Shown one piece after another: positions 7,900-16,349 of a DNA stretch of 64,000 nucleotides. Source of the DNA: Actinoplanes sp. L3-i22 (GTDB lineage: Bacteria > Actinomycetota > Actinomycetes > Mycobacteriales > Micromonosporaceae); assembly GCF_019704555.1 (NCBI RefSeq), contig NZ_AP024745.1, forward strand, positions 6,766,501 to 6,830,500, given 5' to 3'. A program made the translations under genes and the position numbers. How positions within the stretch are numbered: the first letter of the stretch is position 1; every line of letters starts with the position of its first letter. The notes beneath the pieces are model-generated. The model made no database searches. It was not told the origin of the DNA and saw nothing but the letters and a program-made list of their open reading frames with translations.

Positions 7900-8618
7900 G
7901 TACCGGCAGACCCGGGATCGGGTGCGAGGTGCTGGCGGCGCTACGAGAGCAGGTGCTGAACCGGCCGGAGGCCGCGGTCCGGCTGCTGCAGGTGCCGACG
8001 CAACGGAGTCGTGACGGCGCTTGCCGTCCGGCGGTTGCGGTACGCCGTGGTCTGCTGGCCGAAACGTATCTGCGGCTGGATGCGGCGGAGACTGGCTTCG
8101 CCGCCGGCCTGGACGCGGTCGATGCCTGCGACGCCGGGGCTGAGCCGTCCGATAGCACCGTGGGACAGCTGCTGCCGGCGGCGGCGGTCTGCGCCGACCT
8201 GGCTGTCTATATCGGGCACGAGGATGCCCCGTTGTTCTGCCGCTCGTACGAGCTACTGGCCGAACGCGCCGGCGACAGGCAGCGACTGCTATTGGCCGGA
8301 GGGTTGCACGCGGTTGCGGTCTATCACCACGAGGACAGCAGCCGCGGCCGGGACGAGCTCGAACAGGTCCTGTGCCGCTATCGGCTCGTGTCCGGCGACG
8401 ACCGGACAAGCCAGATGATCGCCGAAGCACTGGCGGCGATGGCCGAGGGACTCACCATGGGCCTGTCCTCGCCATCGGCAGTGCCGCCGTACCGGTTTGC
8501 TGTGCCCGGCGGTTACGCCGTGCCGGACCACACCCTGGTCCAAAGCGGCTACCTGGCCAGCCGGGTCGGCCTGTTTCCCGCATTCTGCAGCAACGACTTC
8601 CGAGGACCAACGACATGA
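7896..8618 (+). CDS. Hypothetical helical protein (TPR-like)
   Basis: 240 residues from the GTG that overlaps the preceding stop (GTGA, 7896-7899). Mostly alpha-helical with Ala/Leu-rich repeats such as RGLLAETYLRLDAAETGFAAG and LLAERAGDRQRLLLAGGLHAVAVYH, similar in style to the helical sensor halves of XRE regulators but without a DNA-binding domain. A C-terminal Pro/Gly-rich stretch (SSPSAVPPYRFAVPGGYAVP) follows. No enzymatic motif. The stop overlaps the start of the next TPR-like gene by 4 bp, so the two are probably made together. Function unknown. Confidence 0.65.
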   Translation: MSTGRPGIGCEVLAALREQVLNRPEAAVRLLQVPTQRSRDGACRPAVAVRRGLLAETYLRLDAAETGFAAGLDAVDACDAGAEPSDSTVGQLLPAAAVCADLAVYIGHEDAPLFCRSYELLAERAGDRQRLLLAGGLHAVAVYHHEDSSRGRDELEQVLCRYRLVSGDDRTSQMIAEALAAMAEGLTMGLSSPSAVPPYRFAVPGGYAVPDHTLVQSGYLASRVGLFPAFCSNDFRGPTT

Positions 8619-9433
8619 CCCTCGACGATGCCAACAGTGGCAGCCTGGGGCGCAGTGGGACAGGCAGTGACGACCAGCGTTCGGTCGAGGATGCTCGCGC
8701 CGCGGTCACTGCCCGCGCACAGGCGTTGTTCGCGTACAACCGCGACGACGAAGCGTTCGCCCTGGTCAAGCTGTTGCTCCACGATCTGGACCCGCGGGCC
8801 GAAGGTCCGGACGCGGTGCTGGCCGACGCCGCGATGATCTACCCCTACAGTGGTCTCGACGATCATGACCATGCGCTGAATATTCCATGGGCGCGATACG
8901 CCAGCACCACCCGTGAACAACTCTTTGGCCTGGTGCATCCACTTACTGTTGCGGCGATCGCGGTGCTGGCCCATGCCTACGAGTCCACGGCTGCCGGCTC
9001 GTTGTCCGCGGCCGGACGGGCGGGCTTCTACCGGCAGGCAGCCGACGCGTATCGGTCGATGATCAGCGTGCATGACCAGCTGGGAATGCCGATCGAGGCG
9101 GATCAGGCTCGAGTGCGGCTGGCGATGTGCCTGCAGGCGACCGGCGGGTGTGGTGAGGCGATCCGGCTGATCGGGCGGTGCTGGCAGAGTTGGCGCCGGG
9201 CACCGGACCGGCGCACGAGCCACGGTTGTGTCATCGCAGGCACGTACACCGCGATGCTCGACCGGTGCGGCAGGGCGGCTGAGGCGCGAGCTGTCGAACG
9301 CGATGCTCGCGAGTTGCTGCCGCGCGACTACCAGCCCGGAAGCCTGTTGTTCGACATGGCCGTCGTGGACGTTGACGCCCGTCCCCACGACCAGGTCTGT
9401 GCTCGCCATCTCACGTCCGAGACCATCCGATGA
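8615..9433 (+). CDS. TPR-like helical protein
   Basis: 272 residues from the ATG overlapping the upstream stop. Repeats with the pattern ARAQALFAYNRDDEAFALVK, RAGFYRQAADAYRSMISVHD and GRAAEARAVERDARELLP suggest five or six helical-hairpin units that would act as a protein-binding scaffold in the cytosol. It resembles the larger protein at 16350-17501 (shared block of LADA-x-IYxY, a run of TTREQLFGLVHPLTV type, then a Gly-containing helix), so the two flank the methyltransferase genes as distant paralogues. No catalytic motif seen. ATGA overlaps on both sides show tight coupling. Confidence 0.7.
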   Translation: MTLDDANSGSLGRSGTGSDDQRSVEDARAAVTARAQALFAYNRDDEAFALVKLLLHDLDPRAEGPDAVLADAAMIYPYSGLDDHDHALNIPWARYASTTREQLFGLVHPLTVAAIAVLAHAYESTAAGSLSAAGRAGFYRQAADAYRSMISVHDQLGMPIEADQARVRLAMCLQATGGCGEAIRLIGRCWQSWRRAPDRRTSHGCVIAGTYTAMLDRCGRAAEARAVERDARELLPRDYQPGSLLFDMAVVDVDARPHDQVCARHLTSETIR

Positions 9434-9711
9434 ACTCCACACTGGCAGCGAGTTCGGGTGTCCGTCGCGCGAGCACCGCGGCGGCATCATCCTGCGCTGA
9501 GGCCGTTGAGCCCCACGCTGTGCGAGCGATACGGGTGGTGTGCTGCGGCCGAGGCACCGCCGTCGTCTGCGCAGCTGCACGAGTGCACGTTGCCGGCGCG
9601 GATCGGGTGCATGGCGCTGCCGCAAGTCCCGCGGTGACCCGCGACGTGTCGTGGCCGCGTCCGGACTACGGCCGGCCGGTCAGCGGCTCGCTCAGCAGGA
9701 GCTTGTCGTGA
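9430..9711 (+). CDS. Small Ala/Val-rich ORF between TPR and methyltransferase genes
   Basis: 93 residues, no recognised domain; Ala, Val, Arg and Ser dominate with three Cys. Its ATG overlaps the preceding stop and its stop overlaps the GTG of the methyltransferase (GTGA at 9708-9711), giving an unbroken translational chain. That arrangement is the only evidence for expression. It could be a degraded gene kept open as a coupling spacer. Confidence 0.35.
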   Translation: MNSTLAASSGVRRASTAAASSCAEAVEPHAVRAIRVVCCGRGTAVVCAAARVHVAGADRVHGAAASPAVTRDVSWPRPDYGRPVSGSLSRSLS

Positions 9712-10502
9712 CTGAAGAGAGCCGTTTCGACACCAGAGTTGCGCATTCGGCGCGTGTCCGTAACTACCTGCTGGGTGGTAAGGACAACTTCCAGGTCGAC
9801 CGCACGGTCGCCGAAGCCATGGTCACCGCCATTCCCGGCCTGCCGCGCATGGTCCACGAGAACCGCGCATTTCTCCGCCGTGCCGCCCGGATCATGGCCG
9901 AGCAGCTGGGCATCCGCCAGTTCCTTGTCCTCGGCACCGACCTGCCTACCTCGTTGAACCTGCACGAGATCGTCCAGGCCATCGAGCACAGCACGCGGGT
10001 GGTCTACGTGGACAATGATCCATTCGTGCTGGCCGTCGCCCGGGCGTTGCTGACCAGCCATCCTCAGGGCCATTGCGCGTACGTTGACGCTGACCTGCGG
10101 GACCCGCGAACGATCCTGGCCGATCCGGCACTTACCGGTGTGCTCGACCTGAGCCGGCCGGTCGGTGTGACCCTGACGTCGGTCTTGACGCTGGTTGCCG
10201 ATGAGGACGACCCGTGGGGCAAGGTCGCCGAGTTACGGGACGCGATGCCGTCGGGCAGCTGTGTGGCGATCACGCACCCAAGCGCCGACTTCGATCCTGA
10301 ACCGGTCAACCAGGCCGTTGCCGTAGCCAGGGGGGCCGGGATGACCTTGGTCCCGAGAACGCGGGAGCAGGTCGCCGGTTTCTTAGGTGACTGGGTGCTG
10401 CTGGCGCCAGGGCTGGTCCCGGCCGCGGCGTGGCGCCCGGACCCGGGCGCTTTCGAGCCCGCAGACGCCGTGTGCTGGGCGGGAGTGGCATGCAAGCCCT
10501 GA
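9708..10502 (+). CDS. SAM-dependent methyltransferase, PF04672 family
   Basis: 264 residues with the family start HSARVRNYLLGGKDNFQVDR, then HENRAFLRRAARIMAEQ. The SAM site normally reads FLDIGTGLPT but here is FLVLGTDLPTSLNLHE, a weakened glycine loop; VVYVDNDPFVLAVARALL supplies the acidic residue binding the SAM ribose, and VTLTSVLTLVADEDDPW replaces the usual LhFLPD segment. The altered loop raises doubt about catalysis. Targets of this actinobacterial family are not known. Start chosen at the GTG overlapping the upstream stop; an open frame extends further 5' without support. Confidence 0.8.
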   Translation: MTEESRFDTRVAHSARVRNYLLGGKDNFQVDRTVAEAMVTAIPGLPRMVHENRAFLRRAARIMAEQLGIRQFLVLGTDLPTSLNLHEIVQAIEHSTRVVYVDNDPFVLAVARALLTSHPQGHCAYVDADLRDPRTILADPALTGVLDLSRPVGVTLTSVLTLVADEDDPWGKVAELRDAMPSGSCVAITHPSADFDPEPVNQAVAVARGAGMTLVPRTREQVAGFLGDWVLLAPGLVPAAAWRPDPGAFEPADAVCWAGVACKP

Positions 10503-10813
10503 ACTCGAGACGCCCTGCCCGCCGGCGTTCGCAGGTCACGATGTGCGGTGAGGTCGGCGTGGCAGCGTTGCGGCAGGACGCCGGCGGGCGGCGACGGCAC
10601 CGTGGGGACGACCGCTGCTCGCGCCCGGCCGCGCGATCGCTGTCCGAACGCGCCGGTCGATGTGCGAGGGCGTCAGTCAGGGGCAGCTCTGTCGCGCGAG
10701 GCGGTGTCAGCGGCACGCGGAGTGAGCGGGTCGCACGGACGGCCGCGGGGCCGTCTTCCTTGTTGGTGGCAACCGCGTTGGCTACGCCGGGCGCGGCGTC
10801 GCCGACGGCATGA
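10490..10813 (+). CDS. Small Arg/Ala-rich ORF
   Basis: 107 residues from an ATG that overlaps the end of the methyltransferase gene by 13 bp, ending 15 bp before the HTH-methyltransferase gene. Very rich in Arg, Ala, Gly and Ser with no domain. It is the third such small ORF in the chain, each located just upstream of a GNAT or methyltransferase gene. May be spurious. Confidence 0.25.
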   Translation: MQALNSRRPARRRSQVTMCGEVGVAALRQDAGGRRRHRGDDRCSRPAARSLSERAGRCARASVRGSSVARGGVSGTRSERVARTAAGPSSLLVATALATPGAASPTA

Positions 10814-10828
10814 GACGGGGGATCAAGC

Positions 10829-12133
10829 ATGGCCAGCCATGCCCAGACGACTGAACGACCCGAGGACCTGACATCCGCAGAGGCCTCATCGGAGTCGTCG
10901 GAGTTCACGCCGAATAAGGTACTGATGGACCTGATGAAGTGCACGCCTTCGGCAGAAGACAAGCTGCCTGATGGCAGCCCCGCTCGGATTGATCGGCCCG
11001 AGGCGGTGGACGCCATCAACGCGATCATGAAGAAGGAGTTCCCGGGCATCGATTTCGCCAAGATCTACGGCGGTCTTCTCGACGACCGTGAACTCGGCCG
11101 CTACGAGCGCGGCGAAGTCCACTGGCCGTCCGAATACCGGCGTACCGCGATGCGCATCTTCTTCGGGGTGGACACGGACAAGAAGCTCGGTTTCTCCCGC
11201 CGCCGGCTGGCGCTTCAACCCGTGCTCGACCCTCAGCAGCTCAACCGCGAGGACGGCAGTGAGGCAGCAGAGTCCGCCGGCGGCGCGGCAGTCCAGGCTC
11301 TGACAGGCAGCCGGCCCGCGGCTGCGCATCGGGGGAGGTCACGGACGGTGGACGCCAGCACGGCACATCCCGCTCGCGTGTACGACTATTGGCTGGGCGG
11401 CAAGGACAACTTCGCTGTCGACCGAGCGTTCGCCGACACGCTCACCACGAAGTTCCCGTGGGTACCGACCGCGGCCCGGTCGAACCGTGATTTCCGGGTC
11501 CGGGCGGTTGAGGCGGTAGCGGCGGCCGGTGTCCGCCAGTTTTTGGACATCGGCACCGGCCTGCCCGCGCCGGGCAACACCCATGAGGTCGCGCAGCGGA
11601 TCACCCCGCAGGCCCGAGTGCTGTATGTCGACAATGACCCGATGGTCGGCGTTCATCAGCGAGCCCTGATGACCGGGAGCCGCGAAGGCCGCACCGACTA
11701 CGTCGAAGCCGACATCCGCCAGCCCCGCCTCATTTTCGATGATCCGGCCCTGGCGAACACGCTGGACCTGCGGGAGCCGGTCTGCCTGGTGCTGGCCGCC
11801 GTGCTGCATTTCATCCCCGACCTGGCCGAGGCCCAGCGCATCGTCCGGGCGCTGCTGGACCCGCTCCCCTCAGGGAGCTTTCTGATCGTCTCGCACGGCA
11901 CGCCCGACTTCGTGACGCCGCAAGAGGCCGCGGAGTACGAGCGGATGTACACCGCCGGCGAAGCCATCGCCCGGACCAGGACGAAAGACGAGATCGCAAC
12001 GTTCTTCACCGACCTGGACATCCTGGATCCCGGGTACGTCGCAGTCAGCGAATGGCGGCCCGCCGACGAGTCCGACAAACGGCCAAAGCCCCACGACGTC
12101 AGCCTCTACGGCGTCGTCGGCCGCGTTCGATAA
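10829..12133 (+). CDS. Fusion of XRE-like helix-turn-helix domain and PF04672 methyltransferase
   Basis: 434 residues. Residues 25-130 match an HTH module common in actinobacterial regulators: DRPEAVDAINAIMKKEF, then DRELGRYERGEVHWPSEYR and FFGVDTDKKLGF. After a linker (about 130-175) comes a complete methyltransferase: HPARVYDYWLGGKDNFAVDR, FLDIGTGLPAPGNTHE (SAM loop), VLYVDNDPMV, VLAAVLHFIPD and SFLIVSHGTPDF. All core motifs are intact, unlike the copy at 9708. The ATG has a GGGGGA about 8 bp upstream. A DNA-targeted or self-regulating methyltransferase is a possible reading; the fusion itself is directly visible in one open frame. Confidence 0.85.
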   Translation: MASHAQTTERPEDLTSAEASSESSEFTPNKVLMDLMKCTPSAEDKLPDGSPARIDRPEAVDAINAIMKKEFPGIDFAKIYGGLLDDRELGRYERGEVHWPSEYRRTAMRIFFGVDTDKKLGFSRRRLALQPVLDPQQLNREDGSEAAESAGGAAVQALTGSRPAAAHRGRSRTVDASTAHPARVYDYWLGGKDNFAVDRAFADTLTTKFPWVPTAARSNRDFRVRAVEAVAAAGVRQFLDIGTGLPAPGNTHEVAQRITPQARVLYVDNDPMVGVHQRALMTGSREGRTDYVEADIRQPRLIFDDPALANTLDLREPVCLVLAAVLHFIPDLAEAQRIVRALLDPLPSGSFLIVSHGTPDFVTPQEAAEYERMYTAGEAIARTRTKDEIATFFTDLDILDPGYVAVSEWRPADESDKRPKPHDVSLYGVVGRVR

Positions 12134-12994
12134 CCCGCGGCACCGTCCGGCTGCCCTCGAACATTCCGCCGTACAGGATCTGCCACTGCAGCGGCAGATC
12201 GGCCACGGAAACAGAGTGACTGGCACTCGTGCAAATCCGGGCGCGGGCCGCGACGCAAGGAGGTTCACCTCTAGCTCCAGCCGTTTCACCCGCATACATC
12301 GTGCGCTACCCAGCCATGTCGTCCTGCGCCACTCCAAGGACTGCGGAAGATATCGCCTCTACGCCAATTTCGGCGAGCGGCGGTATCGCCGTGGCCCGCG
12401 TTGCCTACCGGCTCTATGGTGTCGCCGACCGGCAGGGTCGGCCATGTCGACGTACCCATGACGACACGCATTCCAGGTGCAGCGGAGGGCGCCTATCGTG
12501 GGAATTTCGGTAGCTTCGCCACGACGTTGCTTTTGGGCATCATAGCTGGTCACAGCAATGTGGCAGGAATCTGGCACGCGGATGCGCGCGATTTTGGTAT
12601 TTCCAACTGCCAATGGGCCTGCGATTATTGGCAGCGCGTTACCGCACGACCTACGCCTTCATGGCGGAACTCAAAGGGTGTCGCCGAGCGACTATCCGTG
12701 AAAGGTCTTCTATCGTGTCGATGATCGATGAGCGGGCACCACCATGCACCGCAGGAAAGGCTTGAGGCGTTCTCCGAAGCGTCGCCACAAGAATGCTGCC
12801 CGCCGCCGAGACTGCCCGGCCGGTTCCGGCAGGTGAGCAGAGCAGCGTCCCGGCCCTTTCGGCCAGCACAGCGGGGCCGGGACACCCCGGTGCGGCGGGC
12901 ACGACACTTCCCACGCAATGGCGTGCCGGGCCCGCCGCGCCCTCTTCATCCTTCCCTTTTCCGTCGAGATAGACCCGAGCCATTCGGGGGTTCG
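12134..12994. other. 860-bp spacer without a convincing gene
   Basis: Separates the methyltransferase chain from the GPP34 group. Short open frames on both strands have no domain, start signal or codon pattern that would support them. It contains a short hairpin at 12179-12198 and a less GC-rich stretch around 12300-12720. A promoter for the GPP34 gene is expected near the right end but was not resolved. Confidence 0.4.
12179..12198 (+). terminator. Hairpin after HTH-methyltransferase gene
   Basis: TCTGCC and GGCAGA pair around an ACTGCAGC loop, 45 bp after the stop of the fusion gene. There is no T-run, as is common for GC-rich actinobacterial terminators, so the assignment is tentative. 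Confidence 0.3.
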
Positions 12995-13894
12995 ATGTCC
13001 TACCCGCATCCGCAGGATCTGCACGATCCGCGCCAGTACCCGCCCACGCCCCGGCACGCCGCCGGCCACAACTGGTCACCGGGCCCCTACGCCGGACCCG
13101 CCGCGCCGGGCGGCGATCAGCCCATCCCGGCCGGCTACCCCGTCGGCCAGACGCCGTCGCACGCCACGCCTGCTGTGCCGCCTGCGGTTCCGGCCGCCGG
13201 CCCACCGCACACCGTCGCTCAGTACGCCGTCGTGGCCCCTCGTCCCTCACGCCCGTCGGCGTGGCCCCGATTCGGCGACGACCTGTTTCGCCTGGCCCAC
13301 GATGGAGGGAGGCTTTTCGTGGACCAGGATCTGATCGCGCTCGGGTTGGCCTGCGCGATGCTGGCCGAGCTGGGGGCCGGCCAGCACATCGACGTCGACC
13401 AGCAGGGCCGGGTCGTGGTCGTCAACCGCCGGCCGCCGCCCGACGCGCTGGCGCACACCGTGCTGGACCAGCTGGCCGCCGAACCCGAACCGGTGCACGT
13501 CTATGACTGCCTACGGTTCTTGTCCAAGGACGCCTACCAGCAGGTCGCCCGGCGCATGGTGCTCTCCGGTGATCTGCGGGAGATCACCCGTAAGCGGCTG
13601 TTCGGCGGGCAGCGCACCAGTTACGCGCCGACCGACAACAACACGGCGTACTGGGCGTGCGCACGGCTGAACACCAGCATGAGCAAAGGCCGCGACTTCG
13701 ACCCGTTCGACCGGGTCCTGGTCGGTCTGCTGCTGTCCACCGGCGTGTACCGGCGCGTCTTCGAGAACACCTCCGGCTCCGCGGTCACCCAGCTGACCGC
13801 ATACAGCCGGCAGACCCGCCAGCCGATCCCCGCTCTGCTCGGACATCTCGACAGCTTTGTCGGCAACACCGCCTCGACGGTCACGGCGCGCTGA
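12995..13894 (+). CDS. GPP34 (Golgi phosphoprotein 3-like) family protein
   Basis: 299 residues from the ATG at 12995 (an open frame continues upstream to 12728 without support). The first 80 residues are Pro/His/Gly-rich and probably disordered. The GPP34 fold begins near residue 87: DDLFRLAHDGGRLFVDQDL, LACAMLAELGAGQHIDV, VHVYDCLRFLSKDAYQQVARRM and FDPFDRVLVGLLLSTGVYRRV. Eukaryotic GOLPH3 binds phosphatidylinositol 4-phosphate; bacterial members are abundant in actinomycetes with membrane-associated but unclear roles. It stands 60 bp before the permease gene. Confidence 0.8.
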   Translation: MSYPHPQDLHDPRQYPPTPRHAAGHNWSPGPYAGPAAPGGDQPIPAGYPVGQTPSHATPAVPPAVPAAGPPHTVAQYAVVAPRPSRPSAWPRFGDDLFRLAHDGGRLFVDQDLIALGLACAMLAELGAGQHIDVDQQGRVVVVNRRPPPDALAHTVLDQLAAEPEPVHVYDCLRFLSKDAYQQVARRMVLSGDLREITRKRLFGGQRTSYAPTDNNTAYWACARLNTSMSKGRDFDPFDRVLVGLLLSTGVYRRVFENTSGSAVTQLTAYSRQTRQPIPALLGHLDSFVGNTASTVTAR

Positions 13895-13953
13895 CCCGCC
13901 CCCGGCCACCCCCTCTTTCCTTACTGCTGTTCTGTGAGTTCAGGAGCTCCTTC

Positions 13954-15468
13954 GTGTCTGAATCCCCTCGATCACACCCGGTCAGCCCGGTCCGGCAGGC
14001 GCTGGCAGCCAACCGGCTGGGCATCTTCGCGGTGATCGCTTTCATGATCGGCGCTGCCGCGCCGTTCACCGTCCTCGGCGGCGGCGCCCCGACGGGATGG
14101 GCCGTCACCGGCCTGCTCGGTATCCCGCTGGGCTACATGCTCATCGCCGTCGTGCTGTGTGTCTTCTCCATCGGCTACCTGGCGATGTCACGCCGGATCG
14201 TCAACTCCGGCGCGTTCTACACCTACGTCACCCACGGGCTCGGCCGGGTCGCGGGCGTCGCCGCTGCGGCGGTCGCGGTCCTCGCCTACTGCGCGATGGG
14301 CGACGGCCTCTACGGCGGCCTCGGCCCCGCCGGCACCGACTTCGTCGCGTCGCTCACCGGCTGGTCAGGGCCATGGTGGTTGTGGGCGCTGATCGGCTGG
14401 GCGATCATCACCGTCCTGGGCATCATGCCCGTCGACGCCGTCGGCAAAGTCCTGACCGTGCTGCTGCTCGCCGAGATCGGCGTGTCCCTGACCTACGCCA
14501 TCGTCCAGATCGCCCACCCGGCCGGCGGACACGCCGAATACACCGCGATCGACCCGAGCCAGCTGCTCACCCCCGGAATCGGCGTCCTGCTGACCCTCGC
14601 GATCACCGGCTTCGTCGGATTCGAGGGCGGCCCGGTGCTGTCCGAAGAAACAAAAAATCCTGTCCGGACCGTACCGACGGCCACCTACAGCTCCCTGATC
14701 CTGATCGGCGGACTCTACGGCTTCGGCGCCCTGGCCATGACCGTCGCCGCCGGGCCCGCCAACATCGTCCAAGCCGCCACCGAACAGAGCACCAGCCTGA
14801 TCTTCAACCTGACCGCCCCCTACGTCCCGGCCTGGCTCATCACCGTCGGACACGGTCTTTACTTCACCAGCCTGTTCGCCGCGACCCTGAGCTTCCACCA
14901 GTTCGTCACGCGCTACCTGTACGCGCTGGGCCGTGAACGGGTGCTGTTCCACGCCTTGGCCACCACCAGCGTGCGCAGCCGCATCCCCAAGACCGCGTCG
15001 CTGGTGCAGAGCGCCATCGCGTTCGCCGTGATCTGCCTGTTCGCGTACGCCGGCTGGGATCCGGTCGTCAACCTGTTCTTCTGGATCACCGTCACCGGCG
15101 GTCTCGGCGTGCTGATCCTCATGCTGATCACCTCGGTCGCCGTGTTCGCCTACTTCCTGCGCCGGACCAACCGTGACGGCGTCGGCGTCTGGCGCGGGCT
15201 GCTCGCCCCGATCGCCGCCGCAGCGGTGCTCGGCTGGATCCTGGTGGTCACCTTGCAGCAGTTCCACGTGCTGCTCGGCGTCGAGGAGTCCTCGCCCTGG
15301 CGGTGGATCTTCCCCGCCGGATTCGGCGTCGCGGCCCTGCTGGGCATGCTGTGGGGGCTGTACCTGCGGGCCGCTCGACGCGACGTGTACGACACGATCG
15401 GCGCCGGCGCCAACCGCGGCCTGATCAGCGGCACCACCGGCCTTGCCCCCACACCGGCCGGCCGGTGA
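13954..15468 (+). CDS. APC-superfamily amino acid permease
   Basis: 504 residues with about twelve predicted membrane segments, starting LGIFAVIAFMIGAAAPFTVL and ending WIFPAGFGVAALLGMLWGLY. Family landmarks are the unwound TM1 region (GAAAPFTVLGGGAPTGWAV) and GFEGGPVLSEETKNPVRTVP, the conserved TM6-7 FEA/E-x-x-NP loop of amino acid/polyamine transporters. Start at a GTG with CAGGAG about 8 bp upstream. Likely imports an amino acid by proton coupling; the substrate cannot be read. Followed after 7 bp by a GNAT gene, so transport and acetylation may be linked. Confidence 0.9.
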   Translation: MSESPRSHPVSPVRQALAANRLGIFAVIAFMIGAAAPFTVLGGGAPTGWAVTGLLGIPLGYMLIAVVLCVFSIGYLAMSRRIVNSGAFYTYVTHGLGRVAGVAAAAVAVLAYCAMGDGLYGGLGPAGTDFVASLTGWSGPWWLWALIGWAIITVLGIMPVDAVGKVLTVLLLAEIGVSLTYAIVQIAHPAGGHAEYTAIDPSQLLTPGIGVLLTLAITGFVGFEGGPVLSEETKNPVRTVPTATYSSLILIGGLYGFGALAMTVAAGPANIVQAATEQSTSLIFNLTAPYVPAWLITVGHGLYFTSLFAATLSFHQFVTRYLYALGRERVLFHALATTSVRSRIPKTASLVQSAIAFAVICLFAYAGWDPVVNLFFWITVTGGLGVLILMLITSVAVFAYFLRRTNRDGVGVWRGLLAPIAAAAVLGWILVVTLQQFHVLLGVEESSPWRWIFPAGFGVAALLGMLWGLYLRAARRDVYDTIGAGANRGLISGTTGLAPTPAGR

Positions 15469-15475
15469 TGCGGCA

Positions 15476-16123
15476 ATGACCGACGCCGACATCATGCGAG
15501 TACGCCGCGCCCAGGCAAACGACACCGACGTCAGCCTGGTCACCGGCATCCTCGCCGACGCGTTCTTGCACGGCGACCTCGCCGGCTGGCTCGTGCCCGA
15601 CCCCGACCTGCGCGCCCACATCTACCCGCCCTACTTCCGGATGCTGGCCGAACACGCCATCGACCACGGTCTCGTCGAACTGCTCGGCGACAACGCCACC
15701 GCCCTCTGGTACGACCTCGACCACACCCCCGCACCGGCGATCGCCGACTACGACGTCCAGCTCGCCACGATCACCGGCACCGCCCTGACCCGCTTCCAGC
15801 AGCTCGACCACGCCATGCACCAGCACCACCCGGACCCGTCTGGCCAACCGCACGCCTACCTGGCGTTCCTGGCCGTACGCCCCGGCCAGCAAGGCAAAGG
15901 CCTCGGCGCCGCACTCCTCGATCACCGGCACATCGCGGTGGACCTGCTGGACCGGCCCGCCTACCTCGAAGCCACCGGACCGCGCAACCGGGCCCTCTAC
16001 CGGCGGCACGGCTACCAGCCACTCGAACCGTACGAGGTGACCCGGGGCGGGCCGCCGCTGTTCCCGATGTGGCGGCCACCCGCCGCGCCCAAAACCCGGG
16101 GAGTCGGCAGCTACCCGGCCTGA
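15476..16123 (+). CDS. GNAT-family N-acetyltransferase
   Basis: 215 residues. Motif A of the acetyl-CoA site is clear: YLAFLAVRPGQQGKGLGAALL near residues 127-147, containing Q-x-x-G-K-G. The C-terminal AYLEATGPRNRALYRRHGYQPL is motif B, with the Tyr general acid and the glycine turn. The N-terminal RAQANDTDVSLVTGILADAF is the usual first helix. Distantly similar to the GNAT at 6965 in overall plan. Located 7 bp after the permease gene, probably the same transcript; small-molecule acetylation of a transported compound is only a guess. Confidence 0.85.
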   Translation: MTDADIMRVRRAQANDTDVSLVTGILADAFLHGDLAGWLVPDPDLRAHIYPPYFRMLAEHAIDHGLVELLGDNATALWYDLDHTPAPAIADYDVQLATITGTALTRFQQLDHAMHQHHPDPSGQPHAYLAFLAVRPGQQGKGLGAALLDHRHIAVDLLDRPAYLEATGPRNRALYRRHGYQPLEPYEVTRGGPPLFPMWRPPAAPKTRGVGSYPA

Positions 16124-16193
16124 GCCGCCGATCGGTGAGCCGCAGCTTCCCGCAGGTCAGCGCCGCCCTTCCCCCGGGGCCTGCGCTGACCCG

Positions 16194-16229
16194 GTCACCG
16201 GAGGCGTCCGCCTTTCCGTCCCCGGTGAC
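16194..16229. other. Nested inverted repeat between GNAT and TPR genes
   Basis: GTCACCGG at 16194-16201 pairs with CCGGTGAC at 16222-16229, and AGGCG/CGCCT forms a second hairpin just inside. It lies 70 bp after the GNAT stop and could be a terminator or an attenuator for the following gene. Confidence 0.35.
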
Positions 16230-16349
16230 ACCCGGGGGGTGCCGCTGCTACGGCGTCCCCCCGGGACCGGGTGCGCATCTCCAGAACCTGCAGGTGCGCA
16301 CCCGGCCACCCCAATCCACCAACCGCCGTGCGAAAAGGATGAGATTGTC

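Noticed and set aside
14365..15621. 418-residue minus frame opposite the permease
   Set aside because: Gly/Asp-rich antisense of a twelve-helix membrane protein.
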